Of a DNA stretch of 64,000 bases, positions 43,685-52,650 are shown in pieces. Every line of letters starts with the position of its first letter. The stretch's first letter is position 1. The DNA is from Actinomadura syzygii. Lineage in GTDB: Bacteria > Actinomycetota > Actinomycetes > Streptosporangiales > Streptosporangiaceae. The translations under genes were made by a program, and so were the position numbers. Under the pieces are notes generated by a model. That model did no database searches, was not told the origin of the DNA, and saw nothing but the letters and a program-made list of their open reading frames with translations. Where the stretch lies: contig NZ_VSFF01000005.1 in NCBI RefSeq assembly GCF_008085905.1, positions 434,001-498,000 on the forward strand, written 5' to 3'.

Positions 43685-44934
43685 TCCTCGGACGCGGGTT
43701 CCGCCTCCGCCTCGGCCTCGTCGACCTCGTCCTCCTCCGCGAGGCGGCGGGTCGCCTGGTGGACGCGGACGGCCAGGATCGCGCGCGCGAACCGTCCGGC
43801 CAGCTCCCCGTCCATGACCTCGGGGACCTGGTCGACGCCGATCAGCCCGCCCAGCTTGGCGGTGACCGCGCCGACGTCGCCGACCCGCACGCCCCGGCCG
43901 TCCTCCAGGTCTTCGACGGCGGGCAGGTCGAGCGCGGCGCGCAGGGTGTCCTGCAAGGCGCGGACGGTGGCGGCGTCCCGGTCGATGCGGATCTCGGCGG
44001 TGTCCGTGCGCAGGTCGGCACGGTCCGCGCGGGCCTCCGCGCTGTCGGCGCGCTCCTCGGCGCGGTCGGCGCGGGTCGCCAGCTCGGCGGCCCGGGACGC
44101 GACGGAGTCGCGCTCGACCGTCAGCCCGGCGATCTCACCCCTCGCGGCGGACAGCTCGGCGCGCAGCTGCCGGTCGCTCTCCGCGGCCGCCTCCAGCTTG
44201 GCGCGCGCGTCCGACAGCTCGGAACGCGCCTCGGTCAGCTCGGTGCGCGCCGTGGCGAGCGCGGACTGCTCGGCCGCGAACTTCGTCGCCAGCTCGTCGC
44301 GCTCCCGCTCGGCGTCCACGCGGCCCTGGTGCTCGGTGCTCCACGCCGTCTCGGCGCGCTTGCGGAGCCCGTCCGCGTGCGCGGCCTCGTTCGCGGACGT
44401 GGCGCGGGCCTGCTGGTGGGCGCCCGCCTCCTTCCAGGCGTTGGCCTCGCTCTCCTGCGCGGCCGTGACGCTCGCCTTCGCGGCGGCGACGCCCTTGGCG
44501 AGCTCCTCCCGCGCGTCGGCGGCCTCCTGCAGCGCCGCCTCCGCGCGCGCCTCGGCGTCGCGCGTCCGGTCGTCGGCCTCGCTGGCCTGCTTCCGCGCGC
44601 CGCGCGCGTCGGCGAGCGCCTTCTCCGCGTTGTCCAGGACGCCGCGGACCTCGTCGTCCAGCCGCTTGCCGAGCGCGCTCGCCGCCGTGGTCACCTCGCC
44701 GACCAGCCCGGCGAGCCGGGTGACGTCGGCGGCGAACGCGCGGACCTCCGCCTCGGACCGCTCCAGCGCGACCGGCGCGACCGCCGCGACCGGTGCGCCC
44801 GGCGCGATCACCGCGCCGATGTCATCGGTGGCAGGGGCCTCGTCGGCCGGCGGCTGGAGCGGCGCCGTCACGATGTCGGCGCCCCCCGCGACGGCGGCGG
44901 GCCGTCCTTCCAGGCCGTCTTGATCTCCATGCAC
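43681..44934 (-). CDS. Long coiled-coil protein
   Basis: 417 aa, cytoplasmic. After an Ala/Pro-rich N-terminus (about 1-60), almost 300 residues are Ala/Glu/Arg/Asp-rich heptads: KALADARGARKQASEADDRT, ELTEARSELSDARAKLEAAA, RADRAEERADSAEARADRAD. A globular acidic C-terminus follows (AVRALQ..., EVMDGELAGRFARAILAVRV). This resembles KfrA- or SMC-like structural proteins only in composition; no defined family. ATG at 44934. It directly abuts a histidine-kinase remnant, so the locus was rearranged. Confidence 0.82.
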   Translation of the reverse strand: MHGDQDGLEGRPAAVAGGADIVTAPLQPPADEAPATDDIGAVIAPGAPVAAVAPVALERSEAEVRAFAADVTRLAGLVGEVTTAASALGKRLDDEVRGVLDNAEKALADARGARKQASEADDRTRDAEARAEAALQEAADAREELAKGVAAAKASVTAAQESEANAWKEAGAHQQARATSANEAAHADGLRKRAETAWSTEHQGRVDAERERDELATKFAAEQSALATARTELTEARSELSDARAKLEAAAESDRQLRAELSAARGEIAGLTVERDSVASRAAELATRADRAEERADSAEARADRADLRTDTAEIRIDRDAATVRALQDTLRAALDLPAVEDLEDGRGVRVGDVGAVTAKLGGLIGVDQVPEVMDGELAGRFARAILAVRVHQATRRLAEEDEVDEAEAEAEPASEE

Positions 44935-45439
44935 GGAGGCATCCTAGTAAAACGGCATGGTTCCGGGAATGGAGCGCGTCAAGTGGAATGGCGTGAGCCA
45001 TGCCGGTTTGGCGTGAGGAGCGTCCCTCGCCGGAGACGCCCCGTTTCGTGCCGCCACTCGCGGTGACCGGATTCGCGCGCCCCGCCCGCCGCCGCCCGGC
45101 CGTCCCATGGCACGCATCGGCGCGCTCTTCGACGGCGGCAAGCGACGGTAAGCGGCCTTAAAGCGCGGCCGCAAAAACGCGGTTTCTACGCGGCGGGACG
45201 TCGGCCGCGCTGTGAAAGCCCAGGTCGTGGCTTCCTCCGTCGGCGCGGACGGGACCCGTCCAAAGGCGCGCATTCGTCGGACGCTGAAATTTTGACCACA
45301 CCCCGAAATCTGGTTACCGACAGGTGATCGAAGTACGTTGCTCCCACACGGCACCTCCACCACCAGGTCCCGTAACCCCCGCCAACCCCCGAGCTGCCGC
45401 CGACGCTCCCAGGTAGTCGGTGGCGAAAGGTGGACAAAA
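44935..45439. other. Gene-free region upstream of the first S1 protease
   Basis: About 500 bases with no convincing gene. The right part (45280-45440) resembles the region before the second protease gene (46560-46737): a CTGAAATTT-type block, a GAAA-CTGGTT-type block, and GGTGGCGAAAGGTGGAC before the start. So the promoter was duplicated along with the gene. Confidence 0.5.
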
Positions 45440-46495
45440 GTGAATCGTGGTGCGCACCTCAAACGCGTCGTCCCGCTCCTGGGCGCCGCGCTGGTCTCGC
45501 TTCCCGCGCTCGGCGCCGTCCCCGCGACGGCCGCCGTCCAGCCCGCGCAACCCGCCACGCCCTACATGCACGCGCAGACCGCCCTCGCGGACCAGCTCAC
45601 GAGCAGGCTCGGCGACCGGCAGGCAGGCACCTATGTGGACGCGGCCGGAAACCTCGTCGTGAACGTGACGAGCAAGGCCGCCGCCAAGCAGGTCACCGAC
45701 GCCGGCGCCGTCGCCCGCGTCGTCAAGCACGGCCTCAAGCCGCTCAACGCCGTCAAGACCAGGCTGGACAAGTTCGCCGGGACGCCCGGCGCGGTCGGCA
45801 TGGTCTGGAACGTGGACGTCGTCTCCAACGCGGTCGTCGTGCGCGTCCCGCAGAGTGACGACGACGCCGCGACCAAGGCGCTGATCAAGCGCGCGCGGGC
45901 GCTGGGCGACGCCGTCCAGATCAAGCGCGTGGACGGAGCGCCGCGCGTGACGCTCGGCCCCGGCGACGCGATCCTGACCGGCGGCTCGCGCTGCTCGGTG
46001 TCGGCGATCGGCAGCGGCAGCGGCGACGTCGTCATCACCGCCGGGCACTGCACGAACATCGGCCGGTCCTGGACGACGTCCGGCGGCCAGCAGGTGGGCA
46101 GCACCATCGCGGGCACCTTCCCCGGCCACGACTACGGGTTCATCCGCAGCTCCGGCCAGGTGCAGGTGACCAACGCCAACCTGACGACGGTCGGCCGCCC
46201 GCCGGTCGGCAGCCAGATCCAGAAGAAGGGCTCCACGACCGGGACGACGTCCGGGTCCATCAAGGCGTACGACGTGACGGTCAACTACCAGGAGGGCGAC
46301 GTCACGGGCCTGATCTCGACCAGCGCCTGCGCCCAGCCGGGTGACAGCGGCGGCTCGCTCCAGGGCGGCAGCACCGCCATCGGGATCACCTCGGGCATCG
46401 CGACCAGCTCGTGCTCGGGCTCCGGTTTCGAGTCGTACTTCCAGCCGCTGGACGACGCGCTGAAGTCGCAGAACCTCACCCTCAAGCAGGGCTAG
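45440..46495 (+). CDS. Secreted alpha-lytic-type serine protease (S1), copy 1
   Basis: 351 aa preproprotease. Signal peptide (NRGAHLKRVVPLLGAALVSL...), a propeptide to about residue 165 (ADQLTSRLGDRQAGTYVDAA, VPQSDDDAATKALIKRARAL) and a chymotrypsin-fold domain. Catalytic triad: His in VVITAGHCTNIG, Asp in GHDYGFIRSS, Ser in QPGDSGGSLQGG. Three Cys pairs as in streptogrisin-type enzymes. GTG at 45440 follows AAAGGTGG. Tandem with a paralogue 240 bases downstream. Followed by a hairpin terminator. Confidence 0.92.
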   Translation: MNRGAHLKRVVPLLGAALVSLPALGAVPATAAVQPAQPATPYMHAQTALADQLTSRLGDRQAGTYVDAAGNLVVNVTSKAAAKQVTDAGAVARVVKHGLKPLNAVKTRLDKFAGTPGAVGMVWNVDVVSNAVVVRVPQSDDDAATKALIKRARALGDAVQIKRVDGAPRVTLGPGDAILTGGSRCSVSAIGSGSGDVVITAGHCTNIGRSWTTSGGQQVGSTIAGTFPGHDYGFIRSSGQVQVTNANLTTVGRPPVGSQIQKKGSTTGTTSGSIKAYDVTVNYQEGDVTGLISTSACAQPGDSGGSLQGGSTAIGITSGIATSSCSGSGFESYFQPLDDALKSQNLTLKQG

Positions 46496-46505
46496 CGGAA
46501 ATTCG

Positions 46506-46536
46506 TGTGGGGCTCCCTTCGACCGGGAGCCCCACA
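46506..46536 (+). terminator. Hairpin after protease copy 1
   Basis: TGTGGGGCTCCC (46506-46517) pairs with 46525-46536 across TTCGACC. Nearly the same stem (GTGGGGCTCCC) ends the second copy, so the terminator was duplicated too. Confidence 0.7.
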
Positions 46537-46737
46537 TCGCCGTGTCCGGACGGTTCGTGCATTGGCGCATTCAGGTCACTCTGAAATTTCAGTTACGACT
46601 TGAAACTGGTTGCAGGTAGCTCTTCGCACTAGCTTGGCTACTCAGCACGACGCCGATACCACCAGGCGCGTGCCACCGCCAATCCCCCCGAGATGCCGCC
46701 GGCGCTCCCACACTGCCGGTGGCGAAAGGTGGACGAA

Positions 46738-47793
46738 GTGAACCGAGGTGTGCACCTCAAACGCGCGCTCCCCCCGATCCTGACCGCTGCCGCGCTGGTT
46801 GCGCTGCCCGTGTTCGGGACCGTTCCAGCCACCGCCGCGCAACCCGCCGCGGCGCCCGCCAAGCCGTCCCCGAAGGCGTTGACCGCGCTGTCCGACCAGC
46901 TCACGAGCAGGCTCGGCGCGCAGCAGGCCGGCTCGTACATCGACCGCGCCGGAAACCTGGTCGTCAACGTCACCAGCGCGGCCGCCGCGCAGCAGGTCAA
47001 GGCCGCGGGCGCCACGCCGCGGACCGTCGCGCACGGCAGCAAGCCCCTCGCCGCGTCCAAGACCAAGCTCGACCGCCTCGCGGGCAGCGCCGGGACGAAG
47101 GGCCTGTCCTGGGGCGTCGACGTCTACTCCAACTCGGTCGTCGTCAACGTCCCGAAGGGCGCGGACGGCGCCGCGACCGCCGCGTTCGTGAAGAAGGCGC
47201 GGGCGATGGGCGGCACCGTCCAGATCAAGCAGGTCGCGGCGGCGCCGCGGCTGACGCTCGGCCCCGGCGAGGCGATCCTGACCAGCGGTTCGCGCTGCTC
47301 GGTCTCGGCGATCGGCACCGGCAGCGGTGACTACGTCGTCACCGCCGGGCACTGCACGAACATCGGCTCGTCCTGGACGACGTCCGGCGGCGAGCAGGTC
47401 GGCACCGTCGCGGCGAGCCAGTTCCCGGGCAACGACTATGGAACGATCCGGGTCACGAACAGCTCGCTCCAGGTCTCCAACGACAACCTCACGGACGTCG
47501 GCCGTCCCGCCGCGGGAAGCCAGATCATCAAGAAGGGCTCCACGACCGGCACGACGTCCGGGACGATCGTCGGTTACGACCGCACCGTGAACTACCAGGA
47601 GGGCTCGGTCTCCGGCCTGGTCGAGACCAACGCCTGCGTCCAGCCGGGCGACAGCGGCGGCTCGCTGCAGAGCGGCAGCACCGCGATCGGCATCACGTCC
47701 GGCGGCACGACCGGGGGCTGCGGCGGCAACTTCCAGTCGTTCTTCCAGCCGCTGGACGTCGTCCTCCAGGGCCAGGGCCTGACCCTCAAGTAA
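46738..47793 (+). CDS. Secreted alpha-lytic-type serine protease (S1), copy 2
   Basis: 351 aa, same length and domain order as the gene before it. Triad: His in VVTAGHCTNIGSS, Asp in GNDYGTIRVT, Ser in QPGDSGGSLQSG. By eye about two thirds of positions agree with copy 1, including the starts (VNRGAHLKR / VNRGVHLKR) and the prosegments. The copies differ most in the signal peptide, the loop after the Asp, and the last 40 residues, so substrate preference may have diverged. GTG at 46738 follows AAAGGTGG. Confidence 0.92.
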   Translation: MNRGVHLKRALPPILTAAALVALPVFGTVPATAAQPAAAPAKPSPKALTALSDQLTSRLGAQQAGSYIDRAGNLVVNVTSAAAAQQVKAAGATPRTVAHGSKPLAASKTKLDRLAGSAGTKGLSWGVDVYSNSVVVNVPKGADGAATAAFVKKARAMGGTVQIKQVAAAPRLTLGPGEAILTSGSRCSVSAIGTGSGDYVVTAGHCTNIGSSWTTSGGEQVGTVAASQFPGNDYGTIRVTNSSLQVSNDNLTDVGRPAAGSQIIKKGSTTGTTSGTIVGYDRTVNYQEGSVSGLVETNACVQPGDSGGSLQSGSTAIGITSGGTTGGCGGNFQSFFQPLDVVLQGQGLTLK

Positions 47794-47808
47794 CACGCGA
47801 AACCACAC

Positions 47809-47840
47809 GTGGGGCTCCCGACCCGCTCCGGGAGCCCCAC
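47809..47840. terminator. 12-bp hairpin with T-rich tail, between convergent genes
   Basis: GTGGGGCTCCCG (47809-47820) pairs with 47829-47840, followed by TTCTTTCT. It ends protease copy 2 and, on the other strand, the convergent gene at 47848. Confidence 0.75.
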
Positions 47841-47847
47841 TTCTTTC

Positions 47848-48564
47848 TCAGTCGGTGTCGGGCGTCTCGCCCGGCCAGGACTTCGGGGGCGGGCCGAACG
47901 CGCGGCGGCCGGCCTTCACGGTCAGGGCGGCCATGGCGGCGTTCGCGCCGCCGCCGATCACGGCGCCGATGCCGAACGGCGCGACCCGGCCGAGGACGAT
48001 GATCCCCTGTTTCGTCCCGTACTTGGTGATGAAGTTCCTGCCCAGGATCTTGTTGATCTGGCGCAGGGTGTGGACGGGCACGCTGGCGACGACCTGACGT
48101 CCCCAGTGCTGCCCCGTGCGTTCAGCGATCTTGGTGATGGTGCCGGAGGCGCCGCCGCCGAGCATGACCCCCATGACGATCGTCCGGCGGCGCTCGATCT
48201 CGTCGATCGGAACGCCGTGGACCTCCGCGATCGAGAGCGCGAACAGGGCGCTCAGTTCCAGGGACGAGAAGGTCTCGCCCGCCGACAGCGCCAGCGAGAC
48301 TCCAGTGCCGACGCCGGGCGCGGCCGCGGCCCCGCCGACCACCGCGCCCGACCCGGTCAGGGCGCTGACGTACATCCGCTCCAGGTTGCGGATGACCTGC
48401 GCCGGCGTCGCGTCCGGGTTCCGCTGGCGGGCCCGCGCGATGTTCTTGCGGACGATCGGGCTCTGGGTGTCGATCGCCTTGTCCAGGAGATCGAGGACCC
48501 GCTGCCCTCGCGCGGGTGTTCCCGAATCTGTCGAAACCGGTCCGTCGAGGGCATCCGTCGCCAT
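47848..48564 (-). CDS. Conserved actinobacterial protein with Gly/Ala-rich hydrophobic core
   Basis: 238 aa. N-terminal helical part (QRVLDLLDKAIDTQSPIVRK, PDATPAQVIRNLERMYVSAL), then a glycine-rich hydrophobic stretch (GSGAVVGGAAAAPGVGTGVS, SSLELSALFALSIAEVHGVP), a second Gly-rich segment (VMGVMLGGGASGTITKIAER) and a third (GRVAPFGIGAVIGGGANAAM). The pattern fits membrane-associated hairpins as in EcsC- or DUF697-like proteins; similar Streptomyces proteins are hypothetical. ATG at 48564 follows AAGGGG; an ATG at 48603 would add 13 residues. Confidence 0.75.
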   Translation of the reverse strand: MATDALDGPVSTDSGTPARGQRVLDLLDKAIDTQSPIVRKNIARARQRNPDATPAQVIRNLERMYVSALTGSGAVVGGAAAAPGVGTGVSLALSAGETFSSLELSALFALSIAEVHGVPIDEIERRRTIVMGVMLGGGASGTITKIAERTGQHWGRQVVASVPVHTLRQINKILGRNFITKYGTKQGIIVLGRVAPFGIGAVIGGGANAAMAALTVKAGRRAFGPPPKSWPGETPDTD

Positions 48565-48673
48565 GCCTTGAACCCCTTTTGTCTTCACGTCCGAGCCACT
48601 CATTCGACCAGGCGAGCGGACATCGGCGCCAGACAAACCGGGCAGCGGAGACTGCCACCTCTGGCCAGCGTCG

Positions 48674-49429
48674 TTACCGGGGGACGAGGTCGGTGATGGT
48701 TCGGGCGCCGTTCCAGAGTTCGGTCACGTGGTAGGCGAAGCGGTCGTAGAGGCCGTCCTCCTGCTGGCGCTGGATGTGGAGCATCGGGGAGTCGTGGCCG
48801 ACGAGGTGCGCGAGGTGCGGGGTCACGAGCATCTCGTCGTCGAAGACGAAGACGCTCATGGCGATGTGGTCGTCGCCGTAGCGGGCCTCGATGCCCGGCA
48901 CGTCGGCGATTTTGGACAGTTCGTCGATGGTGATGCGGATGCGGGTGCCGACGGTGAGGGGGACGCCCTCGACCGACTCGCGGCGGCGGGTGACGTCGCT
49001 GTCCGGGTCGCCGAGCAGGAAGCGGACCCGGCAGCCCACCTCGGCCTTCCGGCGCAGGACGCCCCGGAGGTTCGGGTTCTCCAGCCACAGGAAGTAGTTC
49101 GTGTAGCCCGCGAAGGTCAGTTCCTTGTTCGCCTCGCTGATGAGGCGGCGCCACACCGTCTTGGGGCAGGCGGAGCGGTACGGATACACCGCGATGACCT
49201 CGCGGTCGGGTCCCGTCTTCACGTTCTTGCGGATGGCGTCAGGCCACAACATGCCCTCATCAACTCCCAAGGCGTCCGAGGCTGCCCAGCGGTGCCGCGG
49301 GTGTGGCGTGCGAGCTTCGTCGGCCATCCACCGCGCCACCGTCTTCGCGTCCACTTGACAGGCTTCGGCGAGATCCTTCTCTGTCAGTCTCGCATTCGCC
49401 ATCGCCTGCCGAAGCGACTCGTTGGGCAT
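48674..49429 (-). CDS. XRE regulator with C-terminal PLD-like sensor domain
   Basis: 251 aa. N-terminal helix-turn-helix (LRQAMANARLTEKDLAEACQ, DAKTVARWMADEARTPHPRH). The C-terminal 160 residues (AVYPYRSACPKTVWRRLISE, LTFAGYTNYFLWLENPNLRG, RKAEVGCRVRFLLGDPDSDV) resemble the phospholipase-D-like domain found in many Streptomyces XRE regulators, but without a clear HKD motif, so it is probably a non-catalytic sensor. It lies near an RsbW-like ATPase gene on the opposite strand, a frequent pairing in actinomycetes. Confidence 0.85.
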   Translation of the reverse strand: MPNESLRQAMANARLTEKDLAEACQVDAKTVARWMADEARTPHPRHRWAASDALGVDEGMLWPDAIRKNVKTGPDREVIAVYPYRSACPKTVWRRLISEANKELTFAGYTNYFLWLENPNLRGVLRRKAEVGCRVRFLLGDPDSDVTRRRESVEGVPLTVGTRIRITIDELSKIADVPGIEARYGDDHIAMSVFVFDDEMLVTPHLAHLVGHDSPMLHIQRQQEDGLYDRFAYHVTELWNGARTITDLVPR

Positions 49430-49708
49430 ACCTACTCCGCCTCTTGCGGGGGACGGACGGGACGTCTGCGACCGTATCCCGAGTGCGTCCCAGACGTCCT
49501 GAGAACGGTGTTCACGTGTCCGGGCGGGTAGCGAATGCTCAATGGCTCAGGAGCAGTACGGTCTCCGGCGGTCCCGCGCCGGACGAGCCCTTGACGGAAG
49601 GCGGTTCCGGCCCATGCCGAAAGTGCACGGGGGCACACTGGTCACGCCATTGAGCGCGAGAGGGGAAAGGGCGTTCGCAGCCGGTTCGGCGCGTTTTCGG
49701 TGGGCGGG

Positions 49709-50167
49709 ATGACCGGGTACCCGGCGGATTCTCCCGCCGGGACCGCCGGGGGATTGGACGCGATATTTCCGGCATCGCTCACGGTCCCGGCCAGGGTGCG
49801 GTCGCTGCTGCGGTTCCGCCTTCTCGAATGGGGCATGCGCCAGATCGTGGACGACGTTCTCCTCATCGCGGACGAATTGGTCGCCAATGCGGTGCAGAGC
49901 ACGCCGGAGCGGGATATCCACGTTCAATTCCGACGAGACGTCAGGGTGGTCGAATTCGCGGTGTGGGACTCGTCCGTCGAGATGCCCGTGCTGCGGCCGG
50001 TGGTGGAGATGACGCTGGACGACGTCCTACCCGACCCGTGCGCCCTGGAGCCGGGGCAGGTGGACGGGGGCCGCGGGCTTCACATCGTGCGCGCGTTGGC
50101 GTCCGACTGCGGGGTGAGAAGGACCGAGCCGACGGGAAAATGGGTATGGGCCGCGATCGCCTTATGA
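49709..50167 (+). CDS. RsbW-like ATP-binding protein (HATPase_c_2), copy 1
   Basis: 152 aa. GHKL ATPase boxes: N box LLIADELVANAVQSTPERD, G1 FAVWDSSVEMPVLRP, G2 VDGGRGLHIVRALASDCGV, and a C-terminal GKWVWAAI. This is the anti-sigma/WhiJ-associated kinase family of actinobacteria; it may phosphorylate an anti-anti-sigma factor or act as a regulatory ATPase. Clearly a paralogue of the protein at 55458 (shared LLEWG, DDVLLI, ELVANAV, PDPCALEPG). ATG at 49709; a GTG at 49700 is possible. Confidence 0.88.
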   Translation: MTGYPADSPAGTAGGLDAIFPASLTVPARVRSLLRFRLLEWGMRQIVDDVLLIADELVANAVQSTPERDIHVQFRRDVRVVEFAVWDSSVEMPVLRPVVEMTLDDVLPDPCALEPGQVDGGRGLHIVRALASDCGVRRTEPTGKWVWAAIAL

Positions 50168-50184
50168 ACGTCATTGGTCAGGGT

Positions 50185-51651
50185 TTACGGGGATGTTCTG
50201 CGCCAGAGGATGACGCCGTCCTGGTCGGTGACCTGGTGGAATCCCTGCTGCGGTAAGGCCGCTATCGCTTGTGGGATCTGGCCGATCGGGACTGGGACGG
50301 TGGAGGGACGTCTGGTGTCCACGACAACCCAATCGACGGGCACATTCCTGAAGTTCGGGAAGAGGACCACATCGCATCGTCCGGTGAGTTGGGGTACGAG
50401 GAAGTTGGACGCCGCCACGGACGCATCGTCCGGAATAATTCCGATCACCTTCCGCGCGGCGGCGATGTGCGGGCTCGTCCGGTAGAAGTGCGGGTTGACC
50501 AGTTCTCGGAATTCCAGCCATGGCAGTGAGACCAGCCCGATCACCAGTGATAAAGGAACCGCCGCACGCGCGTACCAGCGGAGCGGCGTGTGCTGGCTTT
50601 CGCGCAACCTGCAGACGGCGTCCACGAGTGCGACGAACAGGATCGGCATCAGAACCGCGTTGTAGTGCACTCTCCCGACGCCCCAGTGCAGCGGAGAGGT
50701 CGAGAGAAGGCGGTAGCCGATTGTGGGAAGGGCGATACCGAAGATCGGGGACCGGAGTGCGGCGAAGGCCGTGGTGAGGCCGATCAGCAGCAGCAACTTG
50801 AGCTTCTCGGGGTGTTCGGCGAAGCTGCCGGGAAAATCCTCCACGGTCCCGAGGACTCCTCCGGAGGCGTGCTCTCCGGTCCCGCCGGACAGGCTGTCCC
50901 AGTAACCGTAGCCGGACGAGGAGAAGGACGGAATGATGACCATGGTGACGAGCGCGACGGCGCCCAGGCCGCCTATGACCAGGGCCGAACCCGTCCGCCA
51001 TCGCCGCTTCAACAGGAGATAGCCGCCGACGGCGGCCACTGTGAGCCCTTGGTCCTCCTTGACCAGGAGTAGTGGGAGCGTCCAGGAGACGGCCGCGAAC
51101 CATCGTTCCTCAAGGAGCGCGACAAGGGCGAAGGCGAGCAACGGAACGGCCAGCGCCACTTCGTGGAAGTCGAACGACACCGCGCCCTGAAATCCCCAGG
51201 ACAGGCCATAGGCCGTCATCACCGCCAGGCCCCCGGCGGTGCCCAGTCGTGCGATGGCGAGTCGGCCGATCGGCACGACCGATACGGCGATCAGCAGCGC
51301 CTGCGTGATCAGCAGAAGTCGCGCGTCGGGCCAGAGGCGATAGAGCGGCCCAAGCGCCGCGAGCCATGGGTGGAAATGGTCGCCGAGCAGGTTCGTGCCC
51401 GGCCCTTTGAGGGGCACCAGGGGTGCGTGGAACTGCGAGTAGCCGCGCACGGCCTGCTCGAAGATGCCGAGATCGTAGCCGGTGCTGCGCATCTTCGCAT
51501 GCCGATTCAACGAGTCGGTCAGGTATAACGCCGCGAAAACGGCGGCGAGTAACCAGGGCGGCCAAACTTTTGAGGGAACGGCCTCACCATCGGCCGCGTG
51601 ACCGTTATCACGTCCATCTTCACGAGAAGTCAAAATCACCTGTCCAGGCAC
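50185..51651 (-). CDS. DUF2079 polytopic membrane protein
   Basis: 488 aa. Short polar N-terminus, then about ten predicted helices (VWPPWLLAAVFAALYLTDSL, LLLITQALLIAVSVVPIG, AVPLLAFALVALLEERWFA and more) and a C-terminal soluble part (IIPDDASVAASNFLVPQLTG, VDWVVVDTRRPSTVPVP). Signature GYDLGIFEQAVRGYSQFHAP and LLGDHFHPWLAALGPLYRLW identify DUF2079, a GT-C-like family that may transfer sugars from polyprenyl donors; function inferred. I chose the GTG at 51651, correctly spaced from GGAG; a TTG at 51660 abuts that site. Confidence 0.88.
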   Translation of the reverse strand: MPGQVILTSREDGRDNGHAADGEAVPSKVWPPWLLAAVFAALYLTDSLNRHAKMRSTGYDLGIFEQAVRGYSQFHAPLVPLKGPGTNLLGDHFHPWLAALGPLYRLWPDARLLLITQALLIAVSVVPIGRLAIARLGTAGGLAVMTAYGLSWGFQGAVSFDFHEVALAVPLLAFALVALLEERWFAAVSWTLPLLLVKEDQGLTVAAVGGYLLLKRRWRTGSALVIGGLGAVALVTMVIIPSFSSSGYGYWDSLSGGTGEHASGGVLGTVEDFPGSFAEHPEKLKLLLLIGLTTAFAALRSPIFGIALPTIGYRLLSTSPLHWGVGRVHYNAVLMPILFVALVDAVCRLRESQHTPLRWYARAAVPLSLVIGLVSLPWLEFRELVNPHFYRTSPHIAAARKVIGIIPDDASVAASNFLVPQLTGRCDVVLFPNFRNVPVDWVVVDTRRPSTVPVPIGQIPQAIAALPQQGFHQVTDQDGVILWRRTSP

Positions 51652-52131
51652 AAGGGTCAACTCCGCGACGCGGTCGGCGCCAATCCTTGGCGAGGCTACC
51701 TACGACAATGCCGGGCACCCACTTCGGGCGAGAACTCAAACTCGTATTAGATGCGTCCGAGTGTGCGTCCTTACGGAACCGAAGGTCACGTTCCATTGTC
51801 CGATCACGGTCGGGTCGTCCGCTTTTCAGTCACTCGCCGTTGCCTGTGCCTCACGGATCGCCCCCCGGATTCGGTCTCGGCGGGGAGCGTCTTTCGCCGC
51901 ACCGAATAGCTCCAGCCGAAAAGGCTCTTGAACGCAGTCGAATCGGCCTGCCGGACTTCCTGATCACTGGTCAGGCGCGGTGGGGCGAAGGGCGGAGACG
52001 CGGTACATGACAGATAGTTTCGGACGACTTAACTGATGGACCGTTTTAGTGCCTTGCATGTCGCATCCGTTGTTAACTACCGTCTGATCACACCCCGCAC
52101 TTCCTGTCCAACTCGAACACTGGAGGAATGA
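51652..52131. other. Gene-free region upstream of the ricin-type gene
   Basis: About 480 bases without a convincing gene on either strand. Base composition drops in G/C near 52010-52090 (TTAACTGATGG, TTGTTAACTACC), where promoter elements of the lectin gene are expected. No hairpin or repeat stands out. Confidence 0.4.
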
Positions 52132-52626
52132 GTGCGGGTTTCTCTCGCAGTCAGGATGCTCACCACGGTGAGCGCCGGCGCACTTCTCACGACCGGTATC
52201 AGCGCGGTGGACGCCAACGCCGCGACGCCGTTCGACGCCACTCGTGGCGGCTTAGCGGCGCAAGCTCAAGGGGATGCCACTATCGCGGCGACCCACCGCC
52301 TCAAGAACGTCGCCACCGGGTACTGCCTGGACAGCAACAGTGCTCAGAAGGTCTACGCCCACGGCTGCAACGGCGGCAACTATCAGAGGTGGAGTATCTC
52401 CGGCGGCCGTCTCAAGGACGTCGCGACCGGTTACTGCCTGGACAGCAACAGCGCTCGGAAGGTCTACACCCACGGCTGCAACGGCGGCAATTACCAGAAG
52501 TGGGCCATCTCCGGCGGCCGTCTCAAGAACGTTGCGACCGGTTACTGCCTGGACAGCAACAAGGCCCAGAAGGTCTACACCCACTCCTGCAACGGCGGCA
52601 GCTACCAGAAGTGGCGCTACGCCTGA
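52132..52626 (+). CDS. Secreted ricin-type (R-type) beta-trefoil lectin
   Basis: 164 aa. Signal peptide (VRVSLAVRMLTTVSAGALLT ... VDANA), a short linker, then three nearly identical 37-residue units starting RLK(N/D)VATGYCLDSN, each with Y(Q/T)..GGNYQ(R/K)W, the QxW motif. Three units make one beta-trefoil. Each unit has a Cys pair (GYCL, GCNG/SCNG), so three disulfides. It is a stand-alone lectin with no catalytic module, likely binding galactose- or xylose-type sugars (family knowledge). GTG at 52132 follows GGAGGAATGA. Followed by a terminator hairpin. Confidence 0.9.
   Translation: MRVSLAVRMLTTVSAGALLTTGISAVDANAATPFDATRGGLAAQAQGDATIAATHRLKNVATGYCLDSNSAQKVYAHGCNGGNYQRWSISGGRLKDVATGYCLDSNSARKVYTHGCNGGNYQKWAISGGRLKNVATGYCLDSNKAQKVYTHSCNGGSYQKWRYA
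52297..52623 (+). repeat. Three tandem 111-bp coding repeats
   Basis: Units at 52297-52407, 52408-52518 and 52519-52623 (last one six bases short, ending in RYA). They are almost the same in DNA as well as protein, far more alike than subdomains of an old beta-trefoil. This implies recent duplication or gene conversion. Confidence 0.8.
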
Positions 52627-52650
52627 TTCGCCACCCGATGAATAGCTAGT

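Noticed and set aside
43411..45066. Plus-strand frame of 551 codons opposite the coiled-coil gene
   Set aside because: Mirror of a high-GC3 gene; no ribosome-binding site, and Leu/Gly/Arg-rich low-complexity content. The minus-strand protein has clean heptads.
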